DNA of 64,000 bases from the NCBI GenBank assembly GCA_005239175.1, contig ML241294.1:507275-571274 (forward strand), in the 5' to 3' direction. The position numbers and the translations under genes were made by a program. The stretch's first letter is position 1. Each line of letters begins with the position of its first letter. Of the stretch, positions 35,431-43,788 are shown piece after piece. Under the pieces are notes generated by a model. That model searched no databases. It was not told the DNA's origin and saw only the letters and a list, made by a program, of their open reading frames with translations. Origin of the DNA: a halophilic archaeon SHRA6 (GTDB lineage: Archaea > Halobacteriota > Halobacteria > Halobacteriales > Haloferacaceae).

Positions 35431-36402
35431 GTGCACGATCGAACGATCGGCCTCGTGCTTGTGGTGGCCGCAGCGGCGTGTTTTGGCACGCTCGGAATCT
35501 TTGGCAAGCTCGCGATCGGCGTTGGGCTGTCAACGGGAACGCTACTCGTGTGGCGGTTCGCCTTCGCAACGGTGTGCCTGTGGGCGCTGCTTTGGGCCGG
35601 CCGCCGGTCAATACGGCTGCCAAGGCGAACCGCGGCGATCGAAATCGGGCTCGGGGTCGTCTACGCTGGGATGTCGGTCACGTACTTTGAGAGTCTTGCG
35701 TGGCTGTCAGCCGGGATCGCTGCGATCGTCTTATTCACGTATCCGGTGCAGGTGACTGTCGCATCGGCGATCGCCCGGACAGAACCGTTCACCGCGGCCA
35801 AGGCGGTTGGTCTCTGCTGTTCGCTGGTTGGGGTCTGGCTCGTCGTTACCGACGGACCCATTGCGGTCGCCGCGATCGGCCTCGTGCTCGTCGCCGCCGC
35901 TTCGGTTTGTTACACCGCGTACACGATGGGAACCCGCGCCATGGTCGCAACGGTCGACCCGCTGGTGCACAGCGGGTACGTATTCGTCGGGGTCACGGGG
36001 ACACTGTTTGGGTACGCGACTCTGACGGGATCGATCGACATTCCTACCACCGTCGATTCGTGGGCAGTAATCCTGGGGATCACGGCGATCGGGACCGTCG
36101 TTCCGATCGTGCTATTCACCGAAGGGCTCGTCCGGATCGACGCAGGATCGGCCAGCATCGCAAGTACGAGCGAGCCGCTAACGACGGTGCTTCTCGGGAT
36201 CGTCTTGCTCGGCGAACGCGTCACCGGCCAGATTGCCCTCGGAGCCATCCTGATCTGTGTAGCCGTCGCCGTGACTGCACCGCCGGTCGAAGCCGCTGTC
36301 CGTTGGCGGTTCGATCGTGCCGCCCAGCTAGTCCGCCGTCGTGTGGGCCGGACCGAAGCACCGATACCCGACGGGGGCGAACCGACAGAGCAGGATCGAT
36401 GA
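35431..36402 (+). CDS. EamA/DMT-family transporter
   Basis: About 323 residues from GTG 35431, with ten predicted helices, two EamA repeats (ACFGTLGIFGKLAIG; GIAAIVLFTYPVQVTVASA; TSEPLTTVLLGIVLLGE). Exports or imports small metabolites; substrate unknown. An ATG at 35386 exists but lies inside the TATA-like/palindrome region, so I prefer the internal GTG. The last four bases overlap the start of the next gene (ATGA), implying an operon with the Bat-type regulator. Confidence 0.85.
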   Translation: MHDRTIGLVLVVAAAACFGTLGIFGKLAIGVGLSTGTLLVWRFAFATVCLWALLWAGRRSIRLPRRTAAIEIGLGVVYAGMSVTYFESLAWLSAGIAAIVLFTYPVQVTVASAIARTEPFTAAKAVGLCCSLVGVWLVVTDGPIAVAAIGLVLVAAASVCYTAYTMGTRAMVATVDPLVHSGYVFVGVTGTLFGYATLTGSIDIPTTVDSWAVILGITAIGTVVPIVLFTEGLVRIDAGSASIASTSEPLTTVLLGIVLLGERVTGQIALGAILICVAVAVTAPPVEAAVRWRFDRAAQLVRRRVGRTEAPIPDGGEPTEQDR

Positions 36403-37064
36403 GCGATATCACCGCCACCCTCCGGCTCGAATCGCCGACCCTCGCGCTCACAGAGACCGTCGCATACGACCCGAGCGCAACGGTTCGCCCGCTGACCGGA
36501 TCGGGGACAGTTCCAGCGCGTGAGGGATACCTGTTTGCGGTCCAGTCTGGGGATTTCGATCGCTTCGAGGCAGGGCTTGAGCGCGACCCGACGATCGAGG
36601 CGTTCGAACGCGTGACTGACACCGACGACGGGGCCGTGTACCGGTTCACATACGACCCGTCGGCGACGATCGTCTCGCCCATCATCTCGGCGGTTGATGG
36701 CATCTCGATCGAGTGGATAAACGACGGGACCGCCTGGGTGGTGCGGCTCTGGCTGCCCGATCGGGCGGCGCTGTCGGCCCTCTGGGAGTACGCCCGAGAG
36801 CAGGGGATCGAGTGTACAATTCGGCGGGTAACTGACCGGACCGAGCCGTCAGGACCCGCGCTGGGACTGACAGACCCCCAGCGTGAGGCGCTCACAACTG
36901 CGCTGGCGATGGGATACTTCGAGGAACCGCGAGCAGCCTCGCTCACCGAGGTCGCCGACGAACTGGGGATTTCACAGCCGGCAGCCGGCGGTCGGCTCCG
37001 GCGAGGAGTCAAACGGATTCTCACCTCGACGATCGGCGACGAACTGACAGAGGAATCAGCCTGA
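36399..37064 (+). CDS. Bat-type HTH_10 regulator
   Basis: 221 residues. C-terminal HTH_10 of the bacterio-opsin-activator kind: LTDPQREALTTALAMGYFEEPR, then LTEVADELGISQPAAGGRLRRG (roughly 160-215). The N-terminal ~150 residues are a haloarchaeal ligand/sensor-like alpha/beta domain of unknown signal. It overlaps the transporter stop by four bases, so it probably regulates or responds to that transporter. Convergent with the UbiB-like gene, 17 bp apart. Confidence 0.88.
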   Translation: MSDITATLRLESPTLALTETVAYDPSATVRPLTGSGTVPAREGYLFAVQSGDFDRFEAGLERDPTIEAFERVTDTDDGAVYRFTYDPSATIVSPIISAVDGISIEWINDGTAWVVRLWLPDRAALSALWEYAREQGIECTIRRVTDRTEPSGPALGLTDPQREALTTALAMGYFEEPRAASLTEVADELGISQPAAGGRLRRGVKRILTSTIGDELTEESA

Positions 37065-37081
37065 GCCTGCGTGCAGAGCAG

Positions 37082-38755
37082 CTACCGGTTTCTGTCCTCT
37101 TCGCGGCGCTGTCGCATGCCCTGTCTGGTAAACTGCGGACGCGCCCGGAGCCCACGAGGCTCGCGGAACGATCGCCAGAGGAAAAACACCATTGGCACCG
37201 TGAGTCCGAGGATGGCGACCGAGATCCGCCACTCGTTGGTGAACGCGTAGATGATCGACGCCGACAACAGCCCAACTGCGACGAGAATCGAGTACGAGAT
37301 CCGTTTGGCAAGCTTGTCAAGGACGTGGTTTTCATCGTCCAGCTGGACGTTGACCGTGAGGTTCTCACGCTGGACCGTGTCGAGCACGTCGTCGAGTTTC
37401 GGCGGCACAGTAAACAGCGCCTGCGTCGTCTTTTGGACCTGCTGGCCGGCCTCTTTGGCCAGCCGCTTTGCAGTGTCCTCGCGGTAGCCCTGTTCGGTGA
37501 GGTAGTCCGTCGCAACCGAGATGAAATCGAACTCTGGGTCGAGCGTGACGCACACCCCTTCAACGACTGTTGCCACCCGCAGGACGAGCGCGAGGTTGCG
37601 CGGCAGCCGCAGCGGGAACTCGTAAATGGTCGACTCCACCTGATCGATAATCTGGTTGACGCGGTACTGTTCGATGTCCTCACCGCGGGCATCGGCGATC
37701 GCGAGTTCCATCACGTTGGCCATGACCTGGCGATCGGCTTCGGGGCTGAGTGTGCCCATCTCGACGAGCGTATCCAGGATAGCTTCGATGTCCTGGTTGG
37801 CGACCGCGATGTAGAACTCGATGATTTTGTCCTGAATAAACGGGGTGACCGTGCCGCTCATCCCGAAGTCATAGAAGATGATCCGCCCCTCGTCGTCGAC
37901 TGCGAGGTTCCCCGGATGGGGATCGGCGTGAAACACGCCGTCTTCGATCATCATTTGCAGGTAGACCCGTTGTAGCTCCGTTGCGAGTTCAGTGCGATCG
38001 ATTCCTTTCTCGTCGAGGGTATCAAGATCGTTGATTTTTGTTCCCGGAAGGTACTCCATCGTTAGTACGCGGGCGCTTGAAGCCTCATCGACCGTCGATG
38101 GAATTCGCATCCGATCGTTGTCAGCGAAGTTCCCCTGGATCTCGACGAGAATTCGGCGCTCGCGGCCGTAGTCCATCTCCTCGCGGATCGTCTTCGCAAA
38201 CTCGTCGGCGAGGCTGTCCAGCGAGAACGCTTGTCCTTCGCCCATGAATCGAACGAGGATCGGGATCGACCAGCGTAACACCTTCAAATCTGCCTCGACG
38301 AGGTCTTCGATGCCAGGCCGACGAACCTTGATCGCGACCTGCTCGTCGTCGTATGTTGCAAGATACACCTGCCCGAGGCTCGCACCGCTTATCGGGTCGG
38401 TGTCGAAGTCGTCGAAGGTCTCCTCGACGGGGCCGAGATCTTCCTCGAGTACCTGTTTCGACTCCGCCCACGGCGCTGGTGGTACGTCGTCTTGGAGGCT
38501 CGATAGCACCTCGATGTACTGTTTTGGGAGGATGTCCGGGCGCGTCGAAAGCAGCTGACCGAGCTTGATGAAGGTTGGCCCAAGCGTCAAGAGCGTGTCT
38601 AAGAGGACCTCTGCGCGGTGTTGTTGCATCTCGACGGTAACCCGCCGGCTTGGTCCCGCAACGAGGAACCGGTTGCGATCGCGGAGGTACGCGAAGATGA
38701 GCGGGAAGAACCCGTAGAGGACGACGATAAAGCGCCAGTAGGCACGTAGATTCAC
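37082..38755 (-). CDS. UbiB/ABC1-type atypical kinase
   Basis: 557 residues. Family KxGQ-type motif is FIKLGQLLSTRPDILP; other kinase-like features are VAIKVRRPG, GVFHADPHPGN and YDFGMSG. The C-terminal ~50 residues have two hydrophobic helices, so it is membrane-bound. In bacteria and mitochondria UbiB/COQ8 supports quinone synthesis; in haloarchaea quinone is menaquinone and its role is not established. Convergent with the HTH gene. Confidence 0.9.
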   Translation of the reverse strand: MNLRAYWRFIVVLYGFFPLIFAYLRDRNRFLVAGPSRRVTVEMQQHRAEVLLDTLLTLGPTFIKLGQLLSTRPDILPKQYIEVLSSLQDDVPPAPWAESKQVLEEDLGPVEETFDDFDTDPISGASLGQVYLATYDDEQVAIKVRRPGIEDLVEADLKVLRWSIPILVRFMGEGQAFSLDSLADEFAKTIREEMDYGRERRILVEIQGNFADNDRMRIPSTVDEASSARVLTMEYLPGTKINDLDTLDEKGIDRTELATELQRVYLQMMIEDGVFHADPHPGNLAVDDEGRIIFYDFGMSGTVTPFIQDKIIEFYIAVANQDIEAILDTLVEMGTLSPEADRQVMANVMELAIADARGEDIEQYRVNQIIDQVESTIYEFPLRLPRNLALVLRVATVVEGVCVTLDPEFDFISVATDYLTEQGYREDTAKRLAKEAGQQVQKTTQALFTVPPKLDDVLDTVQRENLTVNVQLDDENHVLDKLAKRISYSILVAVGLLSASIIYAFTNEWRISVAILGLTVPMVFFLWRSFREPRGLRARPQFTRQGMRQRREEDRNR

Positions 38756-38773
38756 CAGAGCAACCCCCCGGCG

Positions 38774-39127
38774 TTAGTCGTCGATCGGAATCGGTTTACC
38801 ATCCTCATCGAGCCGCTTTGGAATGCGGATCTCAAGGACGCCACGTTCCATCGAGGCAGTGGCGGCTTCGCCGTCGGCGTCGTGTGGCAGTGGTAACTCG
38901 GCGTCAACAAACAGCGGCCGGTTCTCTTCGACGTACTGAAACTCCATCGGCACGGCCTTCTCTCGACGTGCGTCAATTCTAATTCGGCCGCTTTCGGCGA
39001 TCAGATCGGCAGTTTCGGCGGTTACCCCGGGGAGATCAAGGACAACCAGGTACGACTCGTCGGACTCCAACAGATCCGCGAACACCGCATCGGGGAGGTC
39101 GCGAAGCGCGTCGCGCAGTACAGACAT
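38774..39127 (-). CDS. hsp20: Hsp20-family small heat-shock protein
   Basis: 117 residues from ATG 39127. The alpha-crystallin domain is recognisable by the strands SYLVVLDLPGVTAETADLIA, the basic RIRIDARRE and the closing GVLEIRIPKR (the last in place of GVL.(V/I).(V/L)PK). Prevents protein aggregation. It lies 18 bp after the UbiB-like gene start, divergent from moeA with a 162-bp spacer. The extension to 39280 is not Hsp20-like. Confidence 0.85.
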   Translation of the reverse strand: MSVLRDALRDLPDAVFADLLESDESYLVVLDLPGVTAETADLIAESGRIRIDARREKAVPMEFQYVEENRPLFVDAELPLPHDADGEAATASMERGVLEIRIPKRLDEDGKPIPIDD

Positions 39128-39261
39128 ACAGCAATATATGGCTGCTGGGTCGAAAAAGGCCGCGATCGTGTGATGACCCCACACGTCAACCCACGAACGG
39201 CTCACCTCAACGTACGGACAGCCCATATCACAGTCGTGTCTCACGCGACGCCGCCGGAGAC

Positions 39262-39267
39262 TTATAT
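39262..39267 (+). promoter_or_regulatory. TATA box of first moeA
   Basis: TTATAT (core of CTTATATCC) is centred about 25 bp before the ATG at 39290, the ideal spacing for a leaderless haloarchaeal transcript. Confidence 0.65.
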
Positions 39268-39289
39268 CCGCAGTGGCCAAGGAGTATAC

Positions 39290-40510
39290 ATGACCACATC
39301 AGATCGACGGGAGTCGGGATTCAAATCCCGAACGCCAGTCGCGACCGCACGTGAGCGGCTGCTTGAGGCTGTCACCCCCCACGAACGGTCCGAAACGGTT
39401 CGCCTCCAGGCGGCTGACGGCCGCGTACTCGCTGAGTCGGTAACGGCCCCGAACCCCGTGCCAGGCTACGACCGCGCCGCGATGGACGGCTACGCCGTCC
39501 GCGCCGAGGATACCTTCGGGGCGTCCGATCGATCGCCGACAGTCCTCACCGAGACAGAAGACTCAGTTGGCCCTCGAGAGGCCCGTCGGGTCCACACCGG
39601 CAGCGCGGTCCCAGACGGCGCAGACGCGGTCGTGATGATCGAAGAGACCGAATCGATTGGAACCGACGTGGAGGTATTCGACGGAGTCGCCCGCGGCGAA
39701 AACGTCGGTGATGCCGGCGAAGACGTCGAGGCCGGCCAGACGCTGTATCAACCCGGTCACCGGCTCCGACCGTCGGATCTCGGGTTGCTCAAATCCGTCG
39801 GGATCTTCGAGGTCGAGGTCTACGAGCCACCGAGCGTCGGCGTGGTGCCGACCGGTGAGGAACTCGTCCAGACCGATCCCGCCCCCGGCGAGGTAATCGA
39901 GACGAACGGCTTGACCGTCTCTCGGTTCGCCGATCGCTGGGGGGCAACCGCAACCTATCGCAATATCGTCACCGACGATCGCGCGGCACTCCGGGCGGCG
40001 ATTCAGCGCGATCTCACGAAAGACGTGATTGTCACGACCGGTGGCTCCTCAGTCGGCGAACGAGACCTCATTCCGGATGTCGTCGACGATCTCGGTGAGG
40101 TCCTCGTCCACGGCGTTGCGTTGAAGCCCGGTCACCCGGTCGCACTCGGCGTCGTCGAGGAGACGCCCGTGATCATGCTGCCGGGATATCCGGTCGCGTG
40201 TATCGTCAACGCCGTGCAGTTCCTCCGGCCGGCGCTCAAGCGGGCAGGATCGCTGCCGATCGAGCCGCTGCCGACACGGGAAGCGACCCTGGAGAAAAAG
40301 ATCCCGAGCGAGCCGGGGACGCGGACATTTGCGCGGGTGCGAACCGAATCGACAGCCGACGGAGTGGTTGCAACGCCGACGCGCGCCAGCGGCTCTGGTG
40401 TCCTTTCGAGTGTCGCGCTCGCAGACGGCTGGGTCGTCGTCCCCGAGGACAGGGAGGGATACGGCGCAGGTGAGACCGTTACGGTCGAAGATTGGGAGGC
40501 ATTGCCATGA
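39290..40510 (+). CDS. moeA: Molybdopterin molybdenumtransferase MoeA
   Basis: 406 residues from ATG 39290. MoeA inserts Mo into molybdopterin-AMP. Motifs: PGYDRAAMDGYAVRA, HTGSAVPDGADAVVMIEE, the G3 region PTGEELVQ with TTGGSSVGERD, and VALKPGHPVALG, MLPGYPVA. It is followed directly by a second MoeA-type gene in the same operon (ATGA overlap at 40507-40510). Confidence 0.95.
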   Translation: MTTSDRRESGFKSRTPVATARERLLEAVTPHERSETVRLQAADGRVLAESVTAPNPVPGYDRAAMDGYAVRAEDTFGASDRSPTVLTETEDSVGPREARRVHTGSAVPDGADAVVMIEETESIGTDVEVFDGVARGENVGDAGEDVEAGQTLYQPGHRLRPSDLGLLKSVGIFEVEVYEPPSVGVVPTGEELVQTDPAPGEVIETNGLTVSRFADRWGATATYRNIVTDDRAALRAAIQRDLTKDVIVTTGGSSVGERDLIPDVVDDLGEVLVHGVALKPGHPVALGVVEETPVIMLPGYPVACIVNAVQFLRPALKRAGSLPIEPLPTREATLEKKIPSEPGTRTFARVRTESTADGVVATPTRASGSGVLSSVALADGWVVVPEDREGYGAGETVTVEDWEALP

Positions 40511-42408
40511 CAGAGCGTCGTGAGTTCAAAAATCTCATCTCGCCCGAGCGCGCCCACGAGACGATCGCCTCGCTCGATATCGATCCAGGAACAGAGACCG
40601 TCCCCCTGCGGGAGGCTCGTGGTCGTGTCCTCGCCGAACGGATCGACGCGACGCTCGACGTGCCCGGCTTCGATCGGGCCTCGATGGACGGCTACGCGGT
40701 CCGAGCGCGTGATACCTTCGGCGCAGATGAGGCCGATCCGGTCACACTCTCGCTTGTGGGTGCGGTCCACGCCGGCGAAGCACCGTCAGTGACTGTCGAG
40801 TCGGGCACGTGCGCAGAGATTTCGACCGGCGCAGTGATGCCACCCGGCGCGGACGCAGTCGTGATCGTCGAGCGAACCGAGACGACCGACGACGGGGATA
40901 TCGAGGTCGGAACCTCGGTCGCACCGGGCGACAGCGTCATGGCCGCCGGCGCGGATATCGCAGCCGGGGCACGGGCGATCGGCCCCGGAACCACAATCAC
41001 GCCGCGTGAGATCGGCCTGCTCGCGGCGGTCGGCTGTGAGTCGATCCCCGTTCAGGAGCGCCCGCGCGTCGGAATCGTCTCCACGGGCGATGAACTCGTC
41101 CGACCGGGCGAAGAACTCGACAGCGGCCGCGGACAGATATACGACGTCAACAGCGACACGATCGCCGCGGGGGTCGAAGAGGCCGGCGGCAAGCCTGTGT
41201 TGTATCCCCACGCCGGTGACGACTACGCCGAGATGGAGCGGCTGCTCAGGCAAGCCGCCGACGAGTGCGATTTAGTGCTGTCGTCCGGCTCAACGTCCGC
41301 CAGCGCGGTGGACGTGATCTACCAGGTGATCGAAGATCGCGGGGAGCTGCTCGTCCACGGCGTGTCGGTCAAACCAGGAAAGCCGATGCTGATCGGCCGT
41401 ATGGATCGAAGCGACGGCGGCACCGCCGCGTACATCGGGCTGCCAGGCTACCCGGTGTCAGCGCTATCGATCTTCCGGACATTCGTCGCGCCGGCAATCC
41501 GCGAGGCTGCCGGATTGGCGGCCGCAGCCGCCCCGACGACGACCGCAACGATGGCGACCGTCGAGCGGTACACCGAGGGGCGAACCCGCCTGTTGCCCGT
41601 TGGACTTGTCGAGGACGCTACTGGAGCGCTCCTTGCGTACCCCGTCGACAAGGGCTCGGGCGCAACGACGAGTCTTGTCGAGGCTGACGGGATCGTCACA
41701 GTCGACGCCTCGACGAGCTACCTCGACAGCGGCGAGCGCGTCACTGTCGAGCTATTCTCCGCGGCGGTGCGTCCGCCCTCGTTGTTCGGCGTCGGCGAGG
41801 ACGACCCAGCACTCAACCGCTTGCTCGATCGCCTCGACCACCCCCGATATCTGCCGGTTGGGAGCCGCGAAGGATCTCGACGGCTCAGAAACGGAGTCCC
41901 CGACGTGGCGGTCGTTGCAGGTCCCACCCAACACGATCTTGATGCGGAGCCGATCGGCGAGTGGTCCCGCGAGTGGGGCCTCCTCGTCCCCGAGGGCAAC
42001 CCCGACGACGTGACCGGGATCGACTCGCTCGTCAAAGACGAACTCCGGTTTGTCAACCGCGAGCAGAACTCCGGGCTCCGCACGAGTCTCGCGAATACGA
42101 TCGCTGAGTACGCTGAGGAGAATGAAACCGAACGCCACACCGTCGTCGAGTCGATCGACGGCTTCGACTTCGGGGTCAAGGCGTTCGAAAGCCCCGCCCG
42201 ACGGGTGCTAGCTGGAACCGCCGACGTGGGTGTTGGCCTGCGTGAAACCGCTGAACGACTTGGACTCGGATTCGTCAGCCTCGGCACACAGCCGGTTGCG
42301 GTGCTCGCGAACCCCGATCGGCTGTCAAAACCCGGCGTGGAGTCGTTCGAAACGACGATCGCCAACGCTGGGGAGCTGTTTGATTCGCTCGCCGGATACG
42401 AAAAGTAG
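40507..42408 (+). CDS. MoeA paralog fused to a periplasmic-binding-like (LysR substrate) domain
   Basis: 633 residues. The first ~400 are MoeA-like (VPGFDRASMDGYAVRA, STGDELVRPGE, LSSGSTSASAVD, VHGVSVKPGKP, GLPGYPVSALS). The last ~220 (from about 415) look like a PBP-like domain: LFGVGEDDPALNRLLDRL, VAVVAGPTQHD, LVPEGNPDDV, RFVNREQNSG and a GTADVGVGLR binding-site loop. This two-domain form is known in archaea and may sense molybdate/tungstate or another ligand for cofactor maturation. In many archaea one MoeA serves Mo and another W. Start overlaps the upstream moeA stop. Confidence 0.9.
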   Translation: MTERREFKNLISPERAHETIASLDIDPGTETVPLREARGRVLAERIDATLDVPGFDRASMDGYAVRARDTFGADEADPVTLSLVGAVHAGEAPSVTVESGTCAEISTGAVMPPGADAVVIVERTETTDDGDIEVGTSVAPGDSVMAAGADIAAGARAIGPGTTITPREIGLLAAVGCESIPVQERPRVGIVSTGDELVRPGEELDSGRGQIYDVNSDTIAAGVEEAGGKPVLYPHAGDDYAEMERLLRQAADECDLVLSSGSTSASAVDVIYQVIEDRGELLVHGVSVKPGKPMLIGRMDRSDGGTAAYIGLPGYPVSALSIFRTFVAPAIREAAGLAAAAAPTTTATMATVERYTEGRTRLLPVGLVEDATGALLAYPVDKGSGATTSLVEADGIVTVDASTSYLDSGERVTVELFSAAVRPPSLFGVGEDDPALNRLLDRLDHPRYLPVGSREGSRRLRNGVPDVAVVAGPTQHDLDAEPIGEWSREWGLLVPEGNPDDVTGIDSLVKDELRFVNREQNSGLRTSLANTIAEYAEENETERHTVVESIDGFDFGVKAFESPARRVLAGTADVGVGLRETAERLGLGFVSLGTQPVAVLANPDRLSKPGVESFETTIANAGELFDSLAGYEK

Positions 42409-42422
42409 CGTTCGGTTCGGGG

Positions 42423-42734
42423 TCACTCCTCGTCGATCGCGTCCATCCCGCCCGGAGAGAGGTCTTCGAGCCGGGCGGCCAACGTCGCCGCGTCGCCGGC
42501 GACGGTCGAGGGTTCGACACCCGCCTGATTCGCGACGATCCGAACATGAGCGGCCAACAGCGACAGCGCCTGGAGTCCTTCGTCTTCGGGATCGTCAGCG
42601 GTCTGTGCGAAGGTGGTGTCGATCGACTCACCGTCGCGAACAATGCCAAGGTAGAACGCGGAGACATCGTCGTCAGCCAGTGCCTCGCGAGCGGCGGCGC
42701 GATCGGCCGCAAACGAATCGTCGGTGTCAGTCAT
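42423..42734 (-). CDS. Small conserved-looking protein of unknown function
   Basis: 103 residues, very acidic, beginning MTDTDDSFAADRAAAREALA and with two predicted helices rich in Ala/Leu (LQALSLLAAHVRIVANQAG). Nothing catalytic is seen. Convergent with the MoeA-PBP gene (14 bp). Codon use matches the neighbourhood. Not recognised. Confidence 0.6.
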   Translation of the reverse strand: MTDTDDSFAADRAAAREALADDDVSAFYLGIVRDGESIDTTFAQTADDPEDEGLQALSLLAAHVRIVANQAGVEPSTVAGDAATLAARLEDLSPGGMDAIDEE

Positions 42735-42813
42735 ACGATTGGTACGGGGTGGAAGCGTGAAAAAGCCCCGGCGACGAAACCGTCACCGACGATTTACCGA
42801 GGGCGCGCAGGTG

Positions 42814-43650
42814 TTAGTCCGGTCGTGGCAGCGCAATGTACAGCGCGTCGACGATGCTGAACGGGTCGTAGACCGACTGGTGGCACTGACAGTACACACC
42901 GTCCTCGGCGTCGTACCGAGCGGACTCTTCGGTCTGTTTGTACCCCGGGACACAACAGAAGTGCGTACACTTGTTGATGTATGCCATCACGCCCTGATCG
43001 GTACTCGCAGCGAGCCACTCGTTGTCCTGAGCGGCCTCTTCAATCAGCGGCGATCGAAGGATCGCAATCGGGATGACGCTCTCTGCGCCCTCCGAACGCC
43101 AGGTCCCGGTTGCCGGCTTGCCGACGCCGTCTTCGCCGATGCCGTTGCCCCAGTCCTCGTAGTCATCGAAGTCGCTGACGTTGAAGCGATCGCCCTGATC
43201 TTTCATCTGGCTCTGCCACTCGTACGCCGAGCCGGAATCTGCCTTGAAGTAGTTGTCAGAATCGAAGTTCGGATCTAAGCCCCCGTAGGACTGTTGTCCA
43301 CAGTACTGGAACCATTCCTGTGAGTAGGTAACGCCGCCGATTTCCTCCCGTGCGACCTCGATTTCAACACCCTGGACCGTCTCCGTCTGGACTTCCGGCC
43401 AGACGCCTTTGATGAACCCCTCGTCGTCAATCTCGATCGGAATCTGGGGCATTCCCCGCGGGGCAGGACCGTCGACCAACTCAATCACTTTCGCTGTGAC
43501 AGGCCCGCCGCCGGCACCGGGCTGGGTCGTGAGCGACTGGACGCTGATTGTGCCGGTGACACCGAGCCCGGCCAGCGTCGCACCGCCGACGACGCCTTTG
43601 ACGAACCGCCGCCGTCCTGATTCTGCGGGATACTTGTCCTCTGCGCTCAT
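42814..43650 (-). CDS. Rieske iron-sulfur protein
   Basis: 278 residues from ATG 43650. Tat-type N-terminus with RRR then a hydrophobic helix (GRRRFVKGVVGGATLAG), so it is exported folded with its [2Fe-2S] cluster. Rieske ligands are Cys228 and His230 (KCTHFCC) and Cys254/His257 (YCQCHQS), with Cys233 and Cys256 for the disulfide. Resembles the Rieske subunit of quinol oxidising complexes. No cytochrome b gene is adjacent, so its complex is unknown. Divergent from ppc. Confidence 0.9.
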   Translation of the reverse strand: MSAEDKYPAESGRRRFVKGVVGGATLAGLGVTGTISVQSLTTQPGAGGGPVTAKVIELVDGPAPRGMPQIPIEIDDEGFIKGVWPEVQTETVQGVEIEVAREEIGGVTYSQEWFQYCGQQSYGGLDPNFDSDNYFKADSGSAYEWQSQMKDQGDRFNVSDFDDYEDWGNGIGEDGVGKPATGTWRSEGAESVIPIAILRSPLIEEAAQDNEWLAASTDQGVMAYINKCTHFCCVPGYKQTEESARYDAEDGVYCQCHQSVYDPFSIVDALYIALPRPD

Positions 43651-43788
43651 ACCAGAATCTTGGTCCGGCCGCTCAAAAGCATGACGAAGTGCGGAACCGA
43701 CGCACAGCCTCGGGAATTTACTCCCATGCGAGGCAATTATGTGGACGAATGAGCGGCCTTTTACGATCGGGAGACAGTATACCATGAT

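Noticed and set aside
35700-36398. Upstream extension of the HTH gene through eamA
   Set aside because: The first 230 codons are the +2 frame of eamA; the real gene starts at 36399.
36221-37024. 267-codon minus-strand ORF
   Set aside because: Antisense of the EamA end and HTH gene; Ser/Arg-rich shadow.
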